Below are positions 52,402-60,944 of a stretch of 64,000 bases of DNA, piece after piece (position 1 is the first letter of the stretch; every line of letters starts with the position of its first letter). The DNA comes from Pseudonocardia endophytica. GTDB taxonomy: Bacteria > Actinomycetota > Actinomycetes > Mycobacteriales > Pseudonocardiaceae. The notes under the pieces are model-generated. The model searched no databases. It was not told the origin of the DNA and saw only the letters and a list, made by a program, of their open reading frames with translations. The stretch covers positions 2,232,001-2,296,000 of the forward strand of contig NZ_SMFZ01000002.1 in the NCBI RefSeq assembly GCF_004339565.1. The letters run 5' to 3'. A program made the translations under genes and the position numbers.

Positions 52402-53072
52402 TCCGTGTGCTCATCGCCGACGACCAGCACCTCGTCCGGTCGGGCCTGTCCGCGCTGCTGGGCGCAGAGCCCGACGTCGACGTGGTCGGCGTCGCGGCCG
52501 ACGGCGACGAGGCGCTGGCGATGGCGCGGGCCCTCGCGCCGGACGTCGCCTGCCTGGACATCCGGATGCCCGGGCGGACCGGTATCGACGTGGCGCGGGA
52601 GCTGTGCGCGCCGGACGCCGCCGTCGTCGTGCCGGTGCTCGTGCTGACCACGTTCGATCTCGACGACTACGTGTTCGGCGCCCTGGAGGCCGGCGCATCG
52701 GGCTTCCTGCTCAAGGACGCCGAACCGGAGGTGATCGTCGCGGCGGTCCGTCAGGTCGCGGCCGGGCAGGGCACGATCGACCAGGCGCTGACCCGCCGGG
52801 TGCTGCGCGAGTTCGTGCAGCGGCGCCGCCTGCAGCCGGTCACCGGCCGTCGCGCCGAGGAGCTGCTCACCCGCCGTGAGCACGAGATCCTGCTGCTGCT
52901 CGCGCAGGGGATGTCCAACGAGGACATCGCCCGCGCCCTCGTCGTCGAGGTGTCGACGGTGAAGTCGCACCTCGCGCGGATGCTGCCCAAGCTCGGGGTG
53001 GCGTCCCGGCTGCAGGCGGTCGTGTGGGCCTACCAGAACCACGTCGTGTCCGTGCCGGAGCCGGGTGCCTGA
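52398..53072 (+). CDS. NarL/LuxR-type response regulator
   Basis: This 224-aa protein starts at ATG 52398 (ATGA overlap with the kinase). The receiver domain has RVLIADDQHLVRSGL, phospho-acceptor Asp in VACLDIRMPGRTGID, and Lys in GFLLKDAEPE. The LuxR HTH has LTRREHEILLLLAQGMSNED and VKSHLARMLPKLGVASRLQA. It probably controls its own operon and the nearby CPBP protease gene. Confidence 0.95.
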   Translation: MIRVLIADDQHLVRSGLSALLGAEPDVDVVGVAADGDEALAMARALAPDVACLDIRMPGRTGIDVARELCAPDAAVVVPVLVLTTFDLDDYVFGALEAGASGFLLKDAEPEVIVAAVRQVAAGQGTIDQALTRRVLREFVQRRRLQPVTGRRAEELLTRREHEILLLLAQGMSNEDIARALVVEVSTVKSHLARMLPKLGVASRLQAVVWAYQNHVVSVPEPGA

Positions 53073-53088
53073 GGCAGGCACCCGGCTC
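53058..53088. terminator. 14-bp perfect hairpin overlapping the response regulator stop codon
   Basis: GAGCCGGGTGCCTG (53058-53071) pairs with CAGGCACCCGGCTC (53075-53088), with a 3-nt loop. The TGA stop (53070-53072) lies in the stem tip. It sits between convergent genes and can serve both. Confidence 0.75.
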
Positions 53089-53109
53089 CTGGGCCGACGG
53101 GTCGGCGGG

Positions 53110-54003
53110 TCAGACCGTGCGCGGGGAGTAGCCGAGCCGCCCGCGGGTCCCGACCATGATCGCGACGGCGGCGATCAGAGCGCCGGAGGCCATCGCGGCC
53201 ATCGCGTTGTCCGCGTCCAGCGACGGGAACATCTCCGACCACAGCACCGACGCGAAGTTGTTCACGCTGACGTGCGCCATCATGGCCAGCGGCAGGCTCT
53301 CCCCGGTCCGGTTGAACACCCACGTCATGACGACGTTGAACGCCAGACAGAAGATCACGAAACCGACCGGGCGGACCCACGTCGCGTCCGGCCAGCCGCC
53401 CCACTCGGTGAGGAACAGCGGCGCGTGCCACAGCGCCCAGACCGGGCCCAGGATCATCGTCCCGAGCAGCGGTCCGAAGCGGCGCTGCAGGCGGGGCAGC
53501 GCGAAGTCGCGCCAGCCCGGCTCCTCGGCGAGACCGGTGGTCAGCATCTGCATGACCAGGGCCGGGACGTAGACGGCGATCGCCATCAGCGACGGCGCGT
53601 TGACCTGCCCGCCGGAGTACGCGAAGCCGGTGGCGAGCATCGCCGCGGGGACGCCGAGCAGCGTGATCGCGTACCAGTGCCACCGCACCCGCCAGCGCCA
53701 CATCCGGCCGAGCCAGCGCCGCAGCCCGGGCCGCCCGTCGGCGACGGCGGTCACGAACAGCGCCGCCCCGATCGGGCCCAGGTAGGCGCCGGGCAGCACG
53801 CCGAGCAGCTGGCTGGAGCCGAGCAGCTCCGGGAACCGGTACGCCCAGAGCCCCAGCCCCTGCTCGGACAGGATGTAGGGCACCCACGCCAGCCAGCTCA
53901 TGGCCAGGGCGAGGACGACGAAGCTGCCCATCGGGTAGCGCCGCACGGGACCGAACAGGCCGCCGGAGCGCTCCGTTCCGCGGGTGTTCTCGGTGATCGT
54001 CAT
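53110..54003 (-). CDS. CPBP family intramembrane metalloprotease
   Basis: This 297-aa membrane protein has about eight hydrophobic segments and the CPBP/ABI motifs: EEPGWRDFALPRLQRR (catalytic Glu pair and Arg), LWHAPLFL (His), and MMAHVSVNNFASV (HxxxN). Family members cleave prenylated proteins or bacteriocin-related peptides, or confer immunity. The motif shared with the two-component operon lies 60-80 bp before its start, so it may be a target of that response regulator. Confidence 0.9.
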   Translation of the reverse strand: MTITENTRGTERSGGLFGPVRRYPMGSFVVLALAMSWLAWVPYILSEQGLGLWAYRFPELLGSSQLLGVLPGAYLGPIGAALFVTAVADGRPGLRRWLGRMWRWRVRWHWYAITLLGVPAAMLATGFAYSGGQVNAPSLMAIAVYVPALVMQMLTTGLAEEPGWRDFALPRLQRRFGPLLGTMILGPVWALWHAPLFLTEWGGWPDATWVRPVGFVIFCLAFNVVMTWVFNRTGESLPLAMMAHVSVNNFASVLWSEMFPSLDADNAMAAMASGALIAAVAIMVGTRGRLGYSPRTV

Positions 54004-54063
54004 GGCGAGAACACTGCTGGCCGGAGCGGGTCGCGTTCGAGCGGCGGACGATCGAACCGGCCC

Positions 54064-54083
54064 GATGCCATCGAAGGATGCAG
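54064..54083. promoter_or_regulatory. CATC-N4-GATG motif upstream of the CPBP protease
   Basis: GATGCCATC-GAAG-GATGCAG matches the two-component operon motif (51079-51098) in all flanking bases, with only the central four bases reverse-complemented. It lies about 60 bp before the CPBP start on the minus strand. Confidence 0.5.
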
Positions 54084-54208
54084 AGGGCGGGCGCCGGACG
54101 TCAGCGGCGCGGGCGCACGAGCGAAACGCCGAGCGTGATCGCCGCCGTCGAGACCGCTGAACACGTGCTCGTCGCGGTCAGCATCCTCGTCGCTGGCCGT
54201 TCACCTGG

Positions 54209-55420
54209 TCACAGGGATCCGCTGGCTCCGGCTGTCCCGACGCGGCCGGGATCGAGTCCCGTGATCGGCAGGCTCTCGAGCCCGCGGACACAGTTGTTGA
54301 GGTGCCGGACGGGCGAGCCGATGTCGAACCTGCTCACGCGTGCGGCCAGCGCGGTGATCACGGATTGGGCTTCGACGCGCGCGAGCGCCTGTCCCGCGCA
54401 TGCGTGCGTGCCGTAGCCGAAGGACAGGTGGTCGACGGGGTTGCGGGTGATGTCGAACCGGTCGGGGTCGGGGTACTGGCGTTCGTCGCGGTTGCCCGAC
54501 CCGAACAGCAGCAGGACCTGTGAGTCGGCCGGGATGTGTACGCCGTCGACGTCGGAGTCGGTGGTGGTCCGGCGGCCGAAGACCTGGACGGGTGCGTCGT
54601 AGCGGAGGACCTCGTTGACGGCGCCCGGGACGAGGGTGGTGTCGGCGCGGACGAGGTCCCACTGGTCGGCGTGGGTGGCGAACAGGTGGACGGCGTTCGC
54701 GATGGCGTTGATCGTGGTGTCGAGGCCGGCGGCCGCGTAGGCCGACAGCAGCGGGATGCAGGACTCGTGGCGGATGCGGCCGTCGTCGGCGGCGCGGAAG
54801 ATGTCGCGCCCCATGCTTCCCTCCTTGAGATCGGCCGCCTGCAGGGTGCCGAGCCAGTGGAACATCTCGCCGAGCGAGCCGAGTCCGTCCGCGGCGCGGG
54901 CGTTCATCGGGCCCAGGACGGTGAACGTGGCGTCGGCCCAGCGCAGCATGTTCGGCCGGGCCTCGTCGGGCAGGCCGATGAGGTCGAACACGACGGAGAA
55001 CGGGAACGCGACGGCCAGGTCGGTGACGGCGTCGAACGATCCGCGCTCGACGAGCTCGTCGACGAGCAGGGCGGCGCGGTGGGCGATGTCGGTGTGCAGC
55101 GGGCGGACGGCGCGCGGGCCGAGCCGGTCGGACAGGACGGCGCGCAGCGTGTCGTGTTCGGGCGGGTCGGCGGCGAGCACGGTGCCGACGAGCATCTGGT
55201 TCACGGTGTCGTTGAGCGCGACCCCGGACGACGAGAACGTCTCCCAGTCGCCGAGCGCCTGCCGGACGGTGGCGTAGCGGGGGAGGGCCCACGCGTCGAG
55301 CTGTCCGAGGTGGACGGCGCCTCCCCGGTCGCGGAGGTCGCGGTAGGCCGGGTAGGGGTCCATCAGGATGTCGTCGGTGAACAGGTCTACATCGGACTGC
55401 GGTGCGTGCGTGAGCGTCAT
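54209..55420 (-). CDS. Cytochrome P450, copy 2, with adjacent redox partners
   Basis: This 403-aa P450 starts at ATG 55420 (4-bp overlap with the reductase gene). Helix I is AAAGLDTTINAIAN, ExxR is EVLRYDAP, and the haem loop is FGYGTHACAGQALAR. It is the last gene of a ferredoxin-reductase-P450 operon and so has a complete electron transfer chain. It probably begins breakdown of the substrate handled by the divergent ring-cleavage operon; the substrate is unknown. Confidence 0.95.
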   Translation of the reverse strand: MTLTHAPQSDVDLFTDDILMDPYPAYRDLRDRGGAVHLGQLDAWALPRYATVRQALGDWETFSSSGVALNDTVNQMLVGTVLAADPPEHDTLRAVLSDRLGPRAVRPLHTDIAHRAALLVDELVERGSFDAVTDLAVAFPFSVVFDLIGLPDEARPNMLRWADATFTVLGPMNARAADGLGSLGEMFHWLGTLQAADLKEGSMGRDIFRAADDGRIRHESCIPLLSAYAAAGLDTTINAIANAVHLFATHADQWDLVRADTTLVPGAVNEVLRYDAPVQVFGRRTTTDSDVDGVHIPADSQVLLLFGSGNRDERQYPDPDRFDITRNPVDHLSFGYGTHACAGQALARVEAQSVITALAARVSRFDIGSPVRHLNNCVRGLESLPITGLDPGRVGTAGASGSL

Positions 55421-56574
55421 CGCTGGGTCTCCGTCGATGTGGTGGTCGGTTCGGTGAGGGCGCGCAAGCGCCCGATGGGGATGCGCTTGTTCACGGCGGC
55501 GGCGGTTCCCGGCCACCGGAGAAGTACGCCGTCCGACGGCGGGTCGTCGCGGGCGACGGCGGGTTCGCCGTCGGCGGGTAGGGCGCCGCAGACCCGCACC
55601 CGCACGCCGAACTGGTCGGTCCAGAAGTAGGGCGAGGGGACGAGCGGGGGAGTGTCGTCCCCGTCGAGCAGCGCCATCGCCGCGGTGCGGGCCTGCTCGA
55701 GCGCGCTGGTCCACCACGGCGTCCGACGTGGACCGTCCGCGGACGGGAAGGCGGCGACGTCCCCGGCCGCGACGATGTCCTGCCGCACCCGGCAGCGGCT
55801 GTCGACCGTGAGCCCTCGCTCCCCGTCGAGGCCGGATCCGGCCAGCCAGCCGGTCTCCGCGGCGCAGCCGACCGCGGACAGGACGTGGTCGCCCTCGAAC
55901 CGGCGCCCGTCCGCGAGTTCGACGACCGGTGGTCCGGACGAGCGCAGGAGCCGCACGCCGCCGCGATGGTGGGCGAACCGCACCTGCCGCCGCTGCGCGG
56001 CGCGGGTCAGCAGGCCCGCGAGATGCGGCCCGAGCTGGCTGCGTAGCGGTGGCTGGCGGTCGACGACCGTGACGGTCGCACCCCTGTCGACGCTCGCGGA
56101 GGCGAGCTCCATGCCGAGGATCCCGGCGCCGACGATCACGATGTGCGGTCGGGTGGCGAGCAGCCCGAACAGCAGACGGGCGTCGTCGAGGTCACGGAAC
56201 GTCATCTCGCGCACGCCGTCCTCGGCGGCGCCGAGATCCGCGAGGCGGCGGGCCCGCGCGCCCGTGGTGACGGCGAGCCCGTCGTAGCCGACCCGCTCGC
56301 CGCCGTCGAGCACGACCTCGCGCCGGTCCGGGTCGAGGCCGACGGCCGCGGTGCCGATCCGCTCGTCGACCTCGCACGACAACGGCGGCAGGGCGACGTC
56401 CTCGTCGCCGGCCAGCACCCCCTTGGAGAGCGCGGGGCGGTTGTAGGCCGGGTGGGACTCGGCGCCGATCAACGTGAGCGAACCCGTGTATCCGTGCCTG
56501 CGGAGCGTGTCGACGACGGTGGTGCCGGCCAACGAGGCTCCGACGACGACGATGCGGTTCGGGCGGCGACGCAT
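55417..56574 (-). CDS. FAD-dependent ferredoxin reductase
   Basis: This 385-aa oxidoreductase from ATG 56574 has an FAD site IVVVGASLAGTTVVDTLR, NRPALSKGVLAG, an NAD site IVIVGAGILGMELASA, and the C-terminal FAD contact DIVAAGDVAAFPS. It overlaps ferredoxin upstream and P450 downstream by a few bases each. It should pass electrons from NAD(P)H to the ferredoxin for the P450. Confidence 0.93.
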   Translation of the reverse strand: MRRRPNRIVVVGASLAGTTVVDTLRRHGYTGSLTLIGAESHPAYNRPALSKGVLAGDEDVALPPLSCEVDERIGTAAVGLDPDRREVVLDGGERVGYDGLAVTTGARARRLADLGAAEDGVREMTFRDLDDARLLFGLLATRPHIVIVGAGILGMELASASVDRGATVTVVDRQPPLRSQLGPHLAGLLTRAAQRRQVRFAHHRGGVRLLRSSGPPVVELADGRRFEGDHVLSAVGCAAETGWLAGSGLDGERGLTVDSRCRVRQDIVAAGDVAAFPSADGPRRTPWWTSALEQARTAAMALLDGDDTPPLVPSPYFWTDQFGVRVRVCGALPADGEPAVARDDPPSDGVLLRWPGTAAAVNKRIPIGRLRALTEPTTTSTETQR

Positions 56575-56762
56575 CAGCGCGCCTTCAGCGCGGCGACCGG
56601 GCACACCCGGACCGCCGCCTCCGCGGTGACGGACGACTCGGGGGGCACGTCGTCGGAGTCGAGGACGAGCTCACCGTCGTCGTCGAGATGCATCAGATCC
56701 GGCGCCGCCTCGGCGCAGAGCCCGTACCCCTCGCAGCGGTCCCGATCCACGGTCAGCTTCAT
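56574..56762 (-). CDS. 3Fe-4S ferredoxin (P450 redox partner)
   Basis: This 62-aa ferredoxin from ATG 56762 (AAGGAG upstream) has Cys in DRCEGYGLCAEAAP and VRVCPVAALK. The C-x5-C ... CP arrangement with Tyr/Gly at the missing ligand position is typical of P450 ferredoxins with a 3Fe-4S cluster. Its stop overlaps the reductase start. Confidence 0.95.
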   Translation of the reverse strand: MKLTVDRDRCEGYGLCAEAAPDLMHLDDDGELVLDSDDVPPESSVTAEAAVRVCPVAALKAR

Positions 56763-56854
56763 GGCAACTCCTTCGTCGGCCGATGGGCAGGGGGCATCGC
56801 GGTGGGTCGGGCGGATCGCGCGGCCCACCGGGGTGGTGGTGCAGCTGCTCGCCG

Positions 56855-57565
56855 TCAGCTGCGGCGGTCGTCGGCCTCCGCCGGCACGCCGTCGGGCAGG
56901 AGCCCGGCGAGCAGCATCTGGGTGGAGAAGGCGATGTGGTCGCGCAGCAGCTCGACCCCGAGGTCCGCGTCGCGGGCGACGGCGGCGTCGGTCAGAGCCT
57001 TGTGCTCCGCCGCCGGGTCGCGCTGGTTCTCCTCCATCAGCGGCGCGGCCCACCGCCGGTAGAGCTCCGTCTCGGCCCGCAGCTCCCGGCTGATCTCGAT
57101 CAGCCTGCGGTTGCCACCCCCGGCCAGCAACACCGCATGGAACGCCTCGTGCGCGACGAACCAGGGGTCACCCCGGACGCCGGTGGTGGCCACCTCACGC
57201 TCACGGATCGCCAGGAGGTGATGTGCCGCAACGACATCCGACTCCCACCGCTCGTCGCCGAAGAGGATCGCCCTCCGGAAGGCCAACCCCTCGACCTCGA
57301 CGCGGGCGGCGGTCAGGTCGGTCAGCTCGTCCGCGGACAGCGGCGTGACCGTGTACCCGAGATGCGCCTGCAGCATGACGAGCCGCTCGCCCGTGAGCCG
57401 CGTCAACGCCTCGCGCACCGGGCCGACGCTCGTGCCGTACTCGGCGCACAGGTCCGGAAACTTCAGCCGCCGCCCCGGTTCGAGACGGCCCATGAAGATG
57501 TCCGACCGCAGCCGCTCGTACAGCTCGTCGGCACGTGTCCCGGAACTGGACCCCCGCTTCACCAT
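56855..57565 (-). CDS. GntR family regulator (FadR/FCD type)
   Basis: The 236-aa product from ATG 57565 (ATG 57583 is an in-frame alternative) has a winged HTH: YERLRSDIFMGRLEPGRRLK then LCAEYGTSVGPVREALTRL. The FCD ligand domain has VEGLAFRRAI, HEAFHAVLLAGGGNRRL and RDHIAFSTQ, with several His/Asp that may bind metal. It lies between the P450 chain and the divergent ring-cleavage operon, controlling both by position. No clear ribosome-binding site precedes it. Confidence 0.9.
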   Translation of the reverse strand: MVKRGSSSGTRADELYERLRSDIFMGRLEPGRRLKFPDLCAEYGTSVGPVREALTRLTGERLVMLQAHLGYTVTPLSADELTDLTAARVEVEGLAFRRAILFGDERWESDVVAAHHLLAIREREVATTGVRGDPWFVAHEAFHAVLLAGGGNRRLIEISRELRAETELYRRWAAPLMEENQRDPAAEHKALTDAAVARDADLGVELLRDHIAFSTQMLLAGLLPDGVPAEADDRRS

Positions 57566-57600
57566 AGTAGAAACTCTAACCATAGGAAGCCGATCGTCAC

Positions 57601-57614
57601 AACTTTTCAAAGTT
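57601..57614. promoter_or_regulatory. Operator-like dyad AACTTT-TC-AAAGTT beside a TTGACA box
   Basis: AACTTT (57601-57606) and AAAGTT (57609-57614) form a perfect 12-base inverted repeat with a 2-bp spacer, 4 bp before TTGACA (57618-57623). It is in the middle of the divergent GntR/SMP-30 interval, where the FCD regulator should bind. A weak -10 lies near 57641. ACCATAG is also directly repeated toward the GntR start. Confidence 0.55.
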
Positions 57615-57654
57615 TGGTTGACACGCGAAAGTGCGTCGGGTCAGAGTTCCCGGT

Positions 57655-58485
57655 GTGAGGACGACGACGCTGTGCGACGACACCGTGTGGGGTGAGGCCC
57701 TGCGCTGCAGCGCGGGCACCGTGTGGAGCTCCGACACCCAGGCGGGGCAGCTCCTGCAGGTCGGCGACGCGGGGGTGTTCCGCAGGACGCTGGACCGGCC
57801 GGTCAACGGCAGCTGGGTCCTGCCCGACGGCCGCCTGGCCGTCGCACGCTGGCACGACAAGCGCATCGACGTGCTCTCCGACGACGGGTTCGAGCCCCAC
57901 GCCGATCTCACCGGTCTCGTCCGGGAGGCGGTCGGGGACATGACCGGCACGCCCGACGGGCGGCTCTACCTCGATGACATGGGCCCGAACCCGCACAGCG
58001 GCGACCCGGTCGGGCGGATCCTCGTGATCGATCCCGACGGGTCGGCCCGGGTGGCCGCCGAGGGCCTGCGGTTCCCGAACGGGCTCGCCGTCGTCGGCGA
58101 CGTGCTGATCGCCGCCGAGACGCACGCGACCCGGCTGACGGCGTTCGACATCGTCGCGGACGGCCGTCTGGAGAACCCCCGCACGTGGGCCGATCTCGCG
58201 GCGTCGCTCGGACCGGACCACCGGCCGGACGGGATCTGGCCGGCCCCCGACGGGTCGGTCTGGGTGGCCGCGACGGCGGGCGAGGAGTTCGTCCGGGTCG
58301 ACGGGTCGCGGGTGCTCGACCGCGTGCCGACCCCCGGCGAGTTCGCGATCTCCTGCTGTCTCGACGGGACGTCGTTGTTCATCTCCGCCTCACGCAGCAC
58401 CGACCCGGAGCTCGCGCTGCTGACCGAGGCACTGCCGCAGAAGAAGGTCCGTGGGCGGATCGCCCGCGTCGAGCTCTCCGGATGA
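57655..58485 (+). CDS. SMP-30/gluconolactonase-like lactonase
   Basis: The 276-aa product is best started at GTG 57655 (an in-frame ORF begins upstream at 57631). It is a six-bladed beta-propeller: WGEALRCSAGTVWSSDTQAG, NGSWVLPDGRLAVARWHDKR, LRFPNGLAVVGDVLIAAETH, and PDGIWPAPDGSVWVA. Metal ligands Glu and Asn/Asp are in the expected motifs. It hydrolyses lactones. It overlaps the FAD hydroxylase frame by 4 bp at an ATGA. No strong ribosome-binding site is seen, so leaderless translation is possible. Confidence 0.88.
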   Translation: MRTTTLCDDTVWGEALRCSAGTVWSSDTQAGQLLQVGDAGVFRRTLDRPVNGSWVLPDGRLAVARWHDKRIDVLSDDGFEPHADLTGLVREAVGDMTGTPDGRLYLDDMGPNPHSGDPVGRILVIDPDGSARVAAEGLRFPNGLAVVGDVLIAAETHATRLTAFDIVADGRLENPRTWADLAASLGPDHRPDGIWPAPDGSVWVAATAGEEFVRVDGSRVLDRVPTPGEFAISCCLDGTSLFISASRSTDPELALLTEALPQKKVRGRIARVELSG

Positions 58486-58502
58486 CCGAGAGGAAGACAA
58501 CG

Positions 58503-60014
58503 ATGTCCGACACGGCCGACGTCATCGTCATCGGAGCCGGGCCCGCGGGCCTGGCGACCGCGACCCTGCTCGCGGGCAAGGGGGTCCACGTCGCACTCGT
58601 CGATCCCTACCGCCTCGCCGTCGCGCACCCGCGCGCCACGCACGTCGACGACGAGACGGTCCGCATCATGCAGACGCTCGGGGCGGCACACCTGGAGCCG
58701 GAGTTCCTGTGCCACACCGACGGCGGCTACCAGATCTACGACGCCCACCACCAGCTCGTGCGCTACATGCCGTGGCGGCCCGAGCCGACCGACCAGGGCT
58801 GGTACGGCGACTACCAGTTCTTCCAGCCGGACTTCGAGAACCTGCTGCGCGGACGTCTGCACGCCTCGCCGTACTTCGCGTCGCTGCTCGGCTGGCGCGC
58901 CGTGTCGGTCACGCAGACCTCGTCCGGGGTCGACGTCGCGGTCCGCAACGAGCGCACCGGTGCGGAGCGCACGCTGACCGCACGGTTCGTCGTCGGCTGC
59001 GACGGCGCCCGCTCGACGCTGCGCGGACTGGTCAGCCCGGAGGTCGAGGACCTGCACGGCACGCACCGCTCCCTGATCCTGGACATCGCGCCGTTCACGA
59101 CGAGCCCCGCCGTGCCGGAGAACGACGCGTTCACCAAGGCGATCCCGCCGAACCCGGTCACCTGCCTACCGATCGCGCACGACATGGTGCGGTTCGAGTT
59201 CCTGCTCAACCCGCGCGACGCGACCGAGGACTTCGAGGTCCCGTCGCGCTGGTACGAGCTGCTCGCCCCCTACTACGCACCCGGCGACTACCGCATCGCC
59301 CGCGCCGACGTGTACCGCTGGGAGTCGTTGCTGGCCACGCGGTGGCGCGACGGCAACGTGTTCCTCGCGGGGGACGCCGCCCACCAGATGCCGCCGCATC
59401 TCGGGCAGGGCATGGGCTCCGGCCTGCGAGACGCGATCAACCTGTCCTGGAAGCTCGCCGCCGTTCTCGACGGCGCGGACGAGACACTGCTCGACACGTA
59501 CCAGACGGAGCGCGAACCGCACGTCCGCGTATACGTCCACGCCGCGGTCGGCGCCGCGAACGGCATCGAGTTCATGTCCGAGAACCCCGGCGAGCTGGGC
59601 GAGCCGCCCGAGGCACTCGAGGCGCAGATGCCCGTCCCGCAGCTCGGATCCGGCGTCCACGGCGACACCGAATGGCCCGTCGGTGCGCTCAGCATCCAGC
59701 CACGGCTGCTCGGCGGCGACCGTCTCGACGACGTGGTCGGCTACGCGTTCGCCGTCGTCGGCAACCCGACGCTGCTCGCCGGGGTCGATGTGGCGACCGC
59801 CGCGACCTGGCAGCGGGTGGGCGCCACCGTCGTCGGCGAGACGCCGTTGCCGTTGCGCCGCTGGCTCAACGAGCACCGCGCCCACGCCGTGATCATCCGC
59901 CCGGACCGCTACGTGTTCGGCCTCGCCGCGTCGGCCGCCGAGCTCGACGCCCTCACCGCCCGGCTCGCCGACGCGGTCGGCACGGTCGACCACCAGCCGG
60001 CCGGGGTCGGCTGA
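58503..60014 (+). CDS. FAD-dependent aromatic hydroxylase (MhpA/PheA-like)
   Basis: This 503-aa product is best started at ATG 58503 (GAGAGGAAG 6 nt upstream) rather than at ATG 58482, which overlaps the previous stop. Motifs: VIVIGAGPAGLATATLLAGK, RFVVGCDGARSTLRGLV (DG motif), and NVFLAGDAAHQMPPHLGQGM (GD motif). It hydroxylates an aromatic or unsaturated ring. The C-terminal region is thioredoxin-like, as in MhpA. It feeds the extradiol dioxygenase. Confidence 0.93.
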   Translation: MSDTADVIVIGAGPAGLATATLLAGKGVHVALVDPYRLAVAHPRATHVDDETVRIMQTLGAAHLEPEFLCHTDGGYQIYDAHHQLVRYMPWRPEPTDQGWYGDYQFFQPDFENLLRGRLHASPYFASLLGWRAVSVTQTSSGVDVAVRNERTGAERTLTARFVVGCDGARSTLRGLVSPEVEDLHGTHRSLILDIAPFTTSPAVPENDAFTKAIPPNPVTCLPIAHDMVRFEFLLNPRDATEDFEVPSRWYELLAPYYAPGDYRIARADVYRWESLLATRWRDGNVFLAGDAAHQMPPHLGQGMGSGLRDAINLSWKLAAVLDGADETLLDTYQTEREPHVRVYVHAAVGAANGIEFMSENPGELGEPPEALEAQMPVPQLGSGVHGDTEWPVGALSIQPRLLGGDRLDDVVGYAFAVVGNPTLLAGVDVATAATWQRVGATVVGETPLPLRRWLNEHRAHAVIIRPDRYVFGLAASAAELDALTARLADAVGTVDHQPAGVG

Positions 60015-60943
60015 TGCGGTTCGTCACCTATGCCTCGCCCGGCGGCGGGGACCGCGTCGGCGTCGTCGACGACGACCGGATCCACGGCGTGGAGCCGGGA
60101 CCGACCCTGCTCGACCTCCTCGACGGCGGAGACCTCCGCCCGCGGGGCGAGCGGGCGCTCGCCTCGCCCACAGAGGTGCTCCCGCTGGCCGGCACGGTGC
60201 TGCGCGCGCCCCTGCGGCCGCGGTCCATCCGGGACTGCGCCGGGTTCCTGCAGCACCTGCGCAACGTGTCGGCGAGCGCGGACATGCCGGTCGACGAGCG
60301 CCACACCCGCTTCCCACCGTTCTACTTCACGAACCCGGCCGCGGTCGTCGGACCGCACGACGACGTCCCGATCGCGCCGGACAGCGCGATGTTCGACTAC
60401 GAGCTCGAGATCGCCGCCGTGATCGGCACACCCGGGGCGACGATCCCGCTCGCCGGCGCCGAGAACCACATCGCCGGCTACACGCTGTTCTGCGACTGGA
60501 GCGCCCGCGACCTGCAGATGGCCGAGATGCCGCTGCGCCTCGGGCCGGCAAAGGGCAAGGACACCGCGAACACTCTCGGACCGATGCTCGTCACACCCGA
60601 CGAGCTCGAGCCGTACCGCTCCGGCAACGCGTTCGACCTCGAGATGACCGGACACGTCGGCGACGAGCTCGTCAGCAGGGGGAACTGGAGCACGATCGAC
60701 TGGGGCTTCCCCGATATGATCACCTACGCGTCGCGGGGCACCGCGCTGCGCGCAGGCGACGTCATCGGTTCCGGCACCGTCGAGACCGGGTGCCTGTTCG
60801 AGCACTACTGCACGGACCCCGACCGGTTCCGGGGCTGGCTCCAGCCCGGCGACGAGGTGCGGCTCGCCGTCGAGGCGCTCGGCGAGATCCGGCACCGGAT
60901 CGTCACCGGCGTCCCGGCCGAGCGGCTCAGCAGCGGGTACTGA
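60014..60943 (+). CDS. Fumarylacetoacetate hydrolase family protein, copy 1
   Basis: The 309-aa product starts at ATG 60014 (TGATG overlap). It has an N-terminal extension and an FAH core with metal ligands in FDYELEIAAVIG and FCDWSARDLQ, and the C-terminal RAGDVIGSGTVETGCLFE. It probably hydrolyses an acylpyruvate or dienoate ring-cleavage product. The middle resembles the larger FAH type. Confidence 0.92.
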   Translation: MRFVTYASPGGGDRVGVVDDDRIHGVEPGPTLLDLLDGGDLRPRGERALASPTEVLPLAGTVLRAPLRPRSIRDCAGFLQHLRNVSASADMPVDERHTRFPPFYFTNPAAVVGPHDDVPIAPDSAMFDYELEIAAVIGTPGATIPLAGAENHIAGYTLFCDWSARDLQMAEMPLRLGPAKGKDTANTLGPMLVTPDELEPYRSGNAFDLEMTGHVGDELVSRGNWSTIDWGFPDMITYASRGTALRAGDVIGSGTVETGCLFEHYCTDPDRFRGWLQPGDEVRLAVEALGEIRHRIVTGVPAERLSSGY

Positions 60944-60944
60944 C

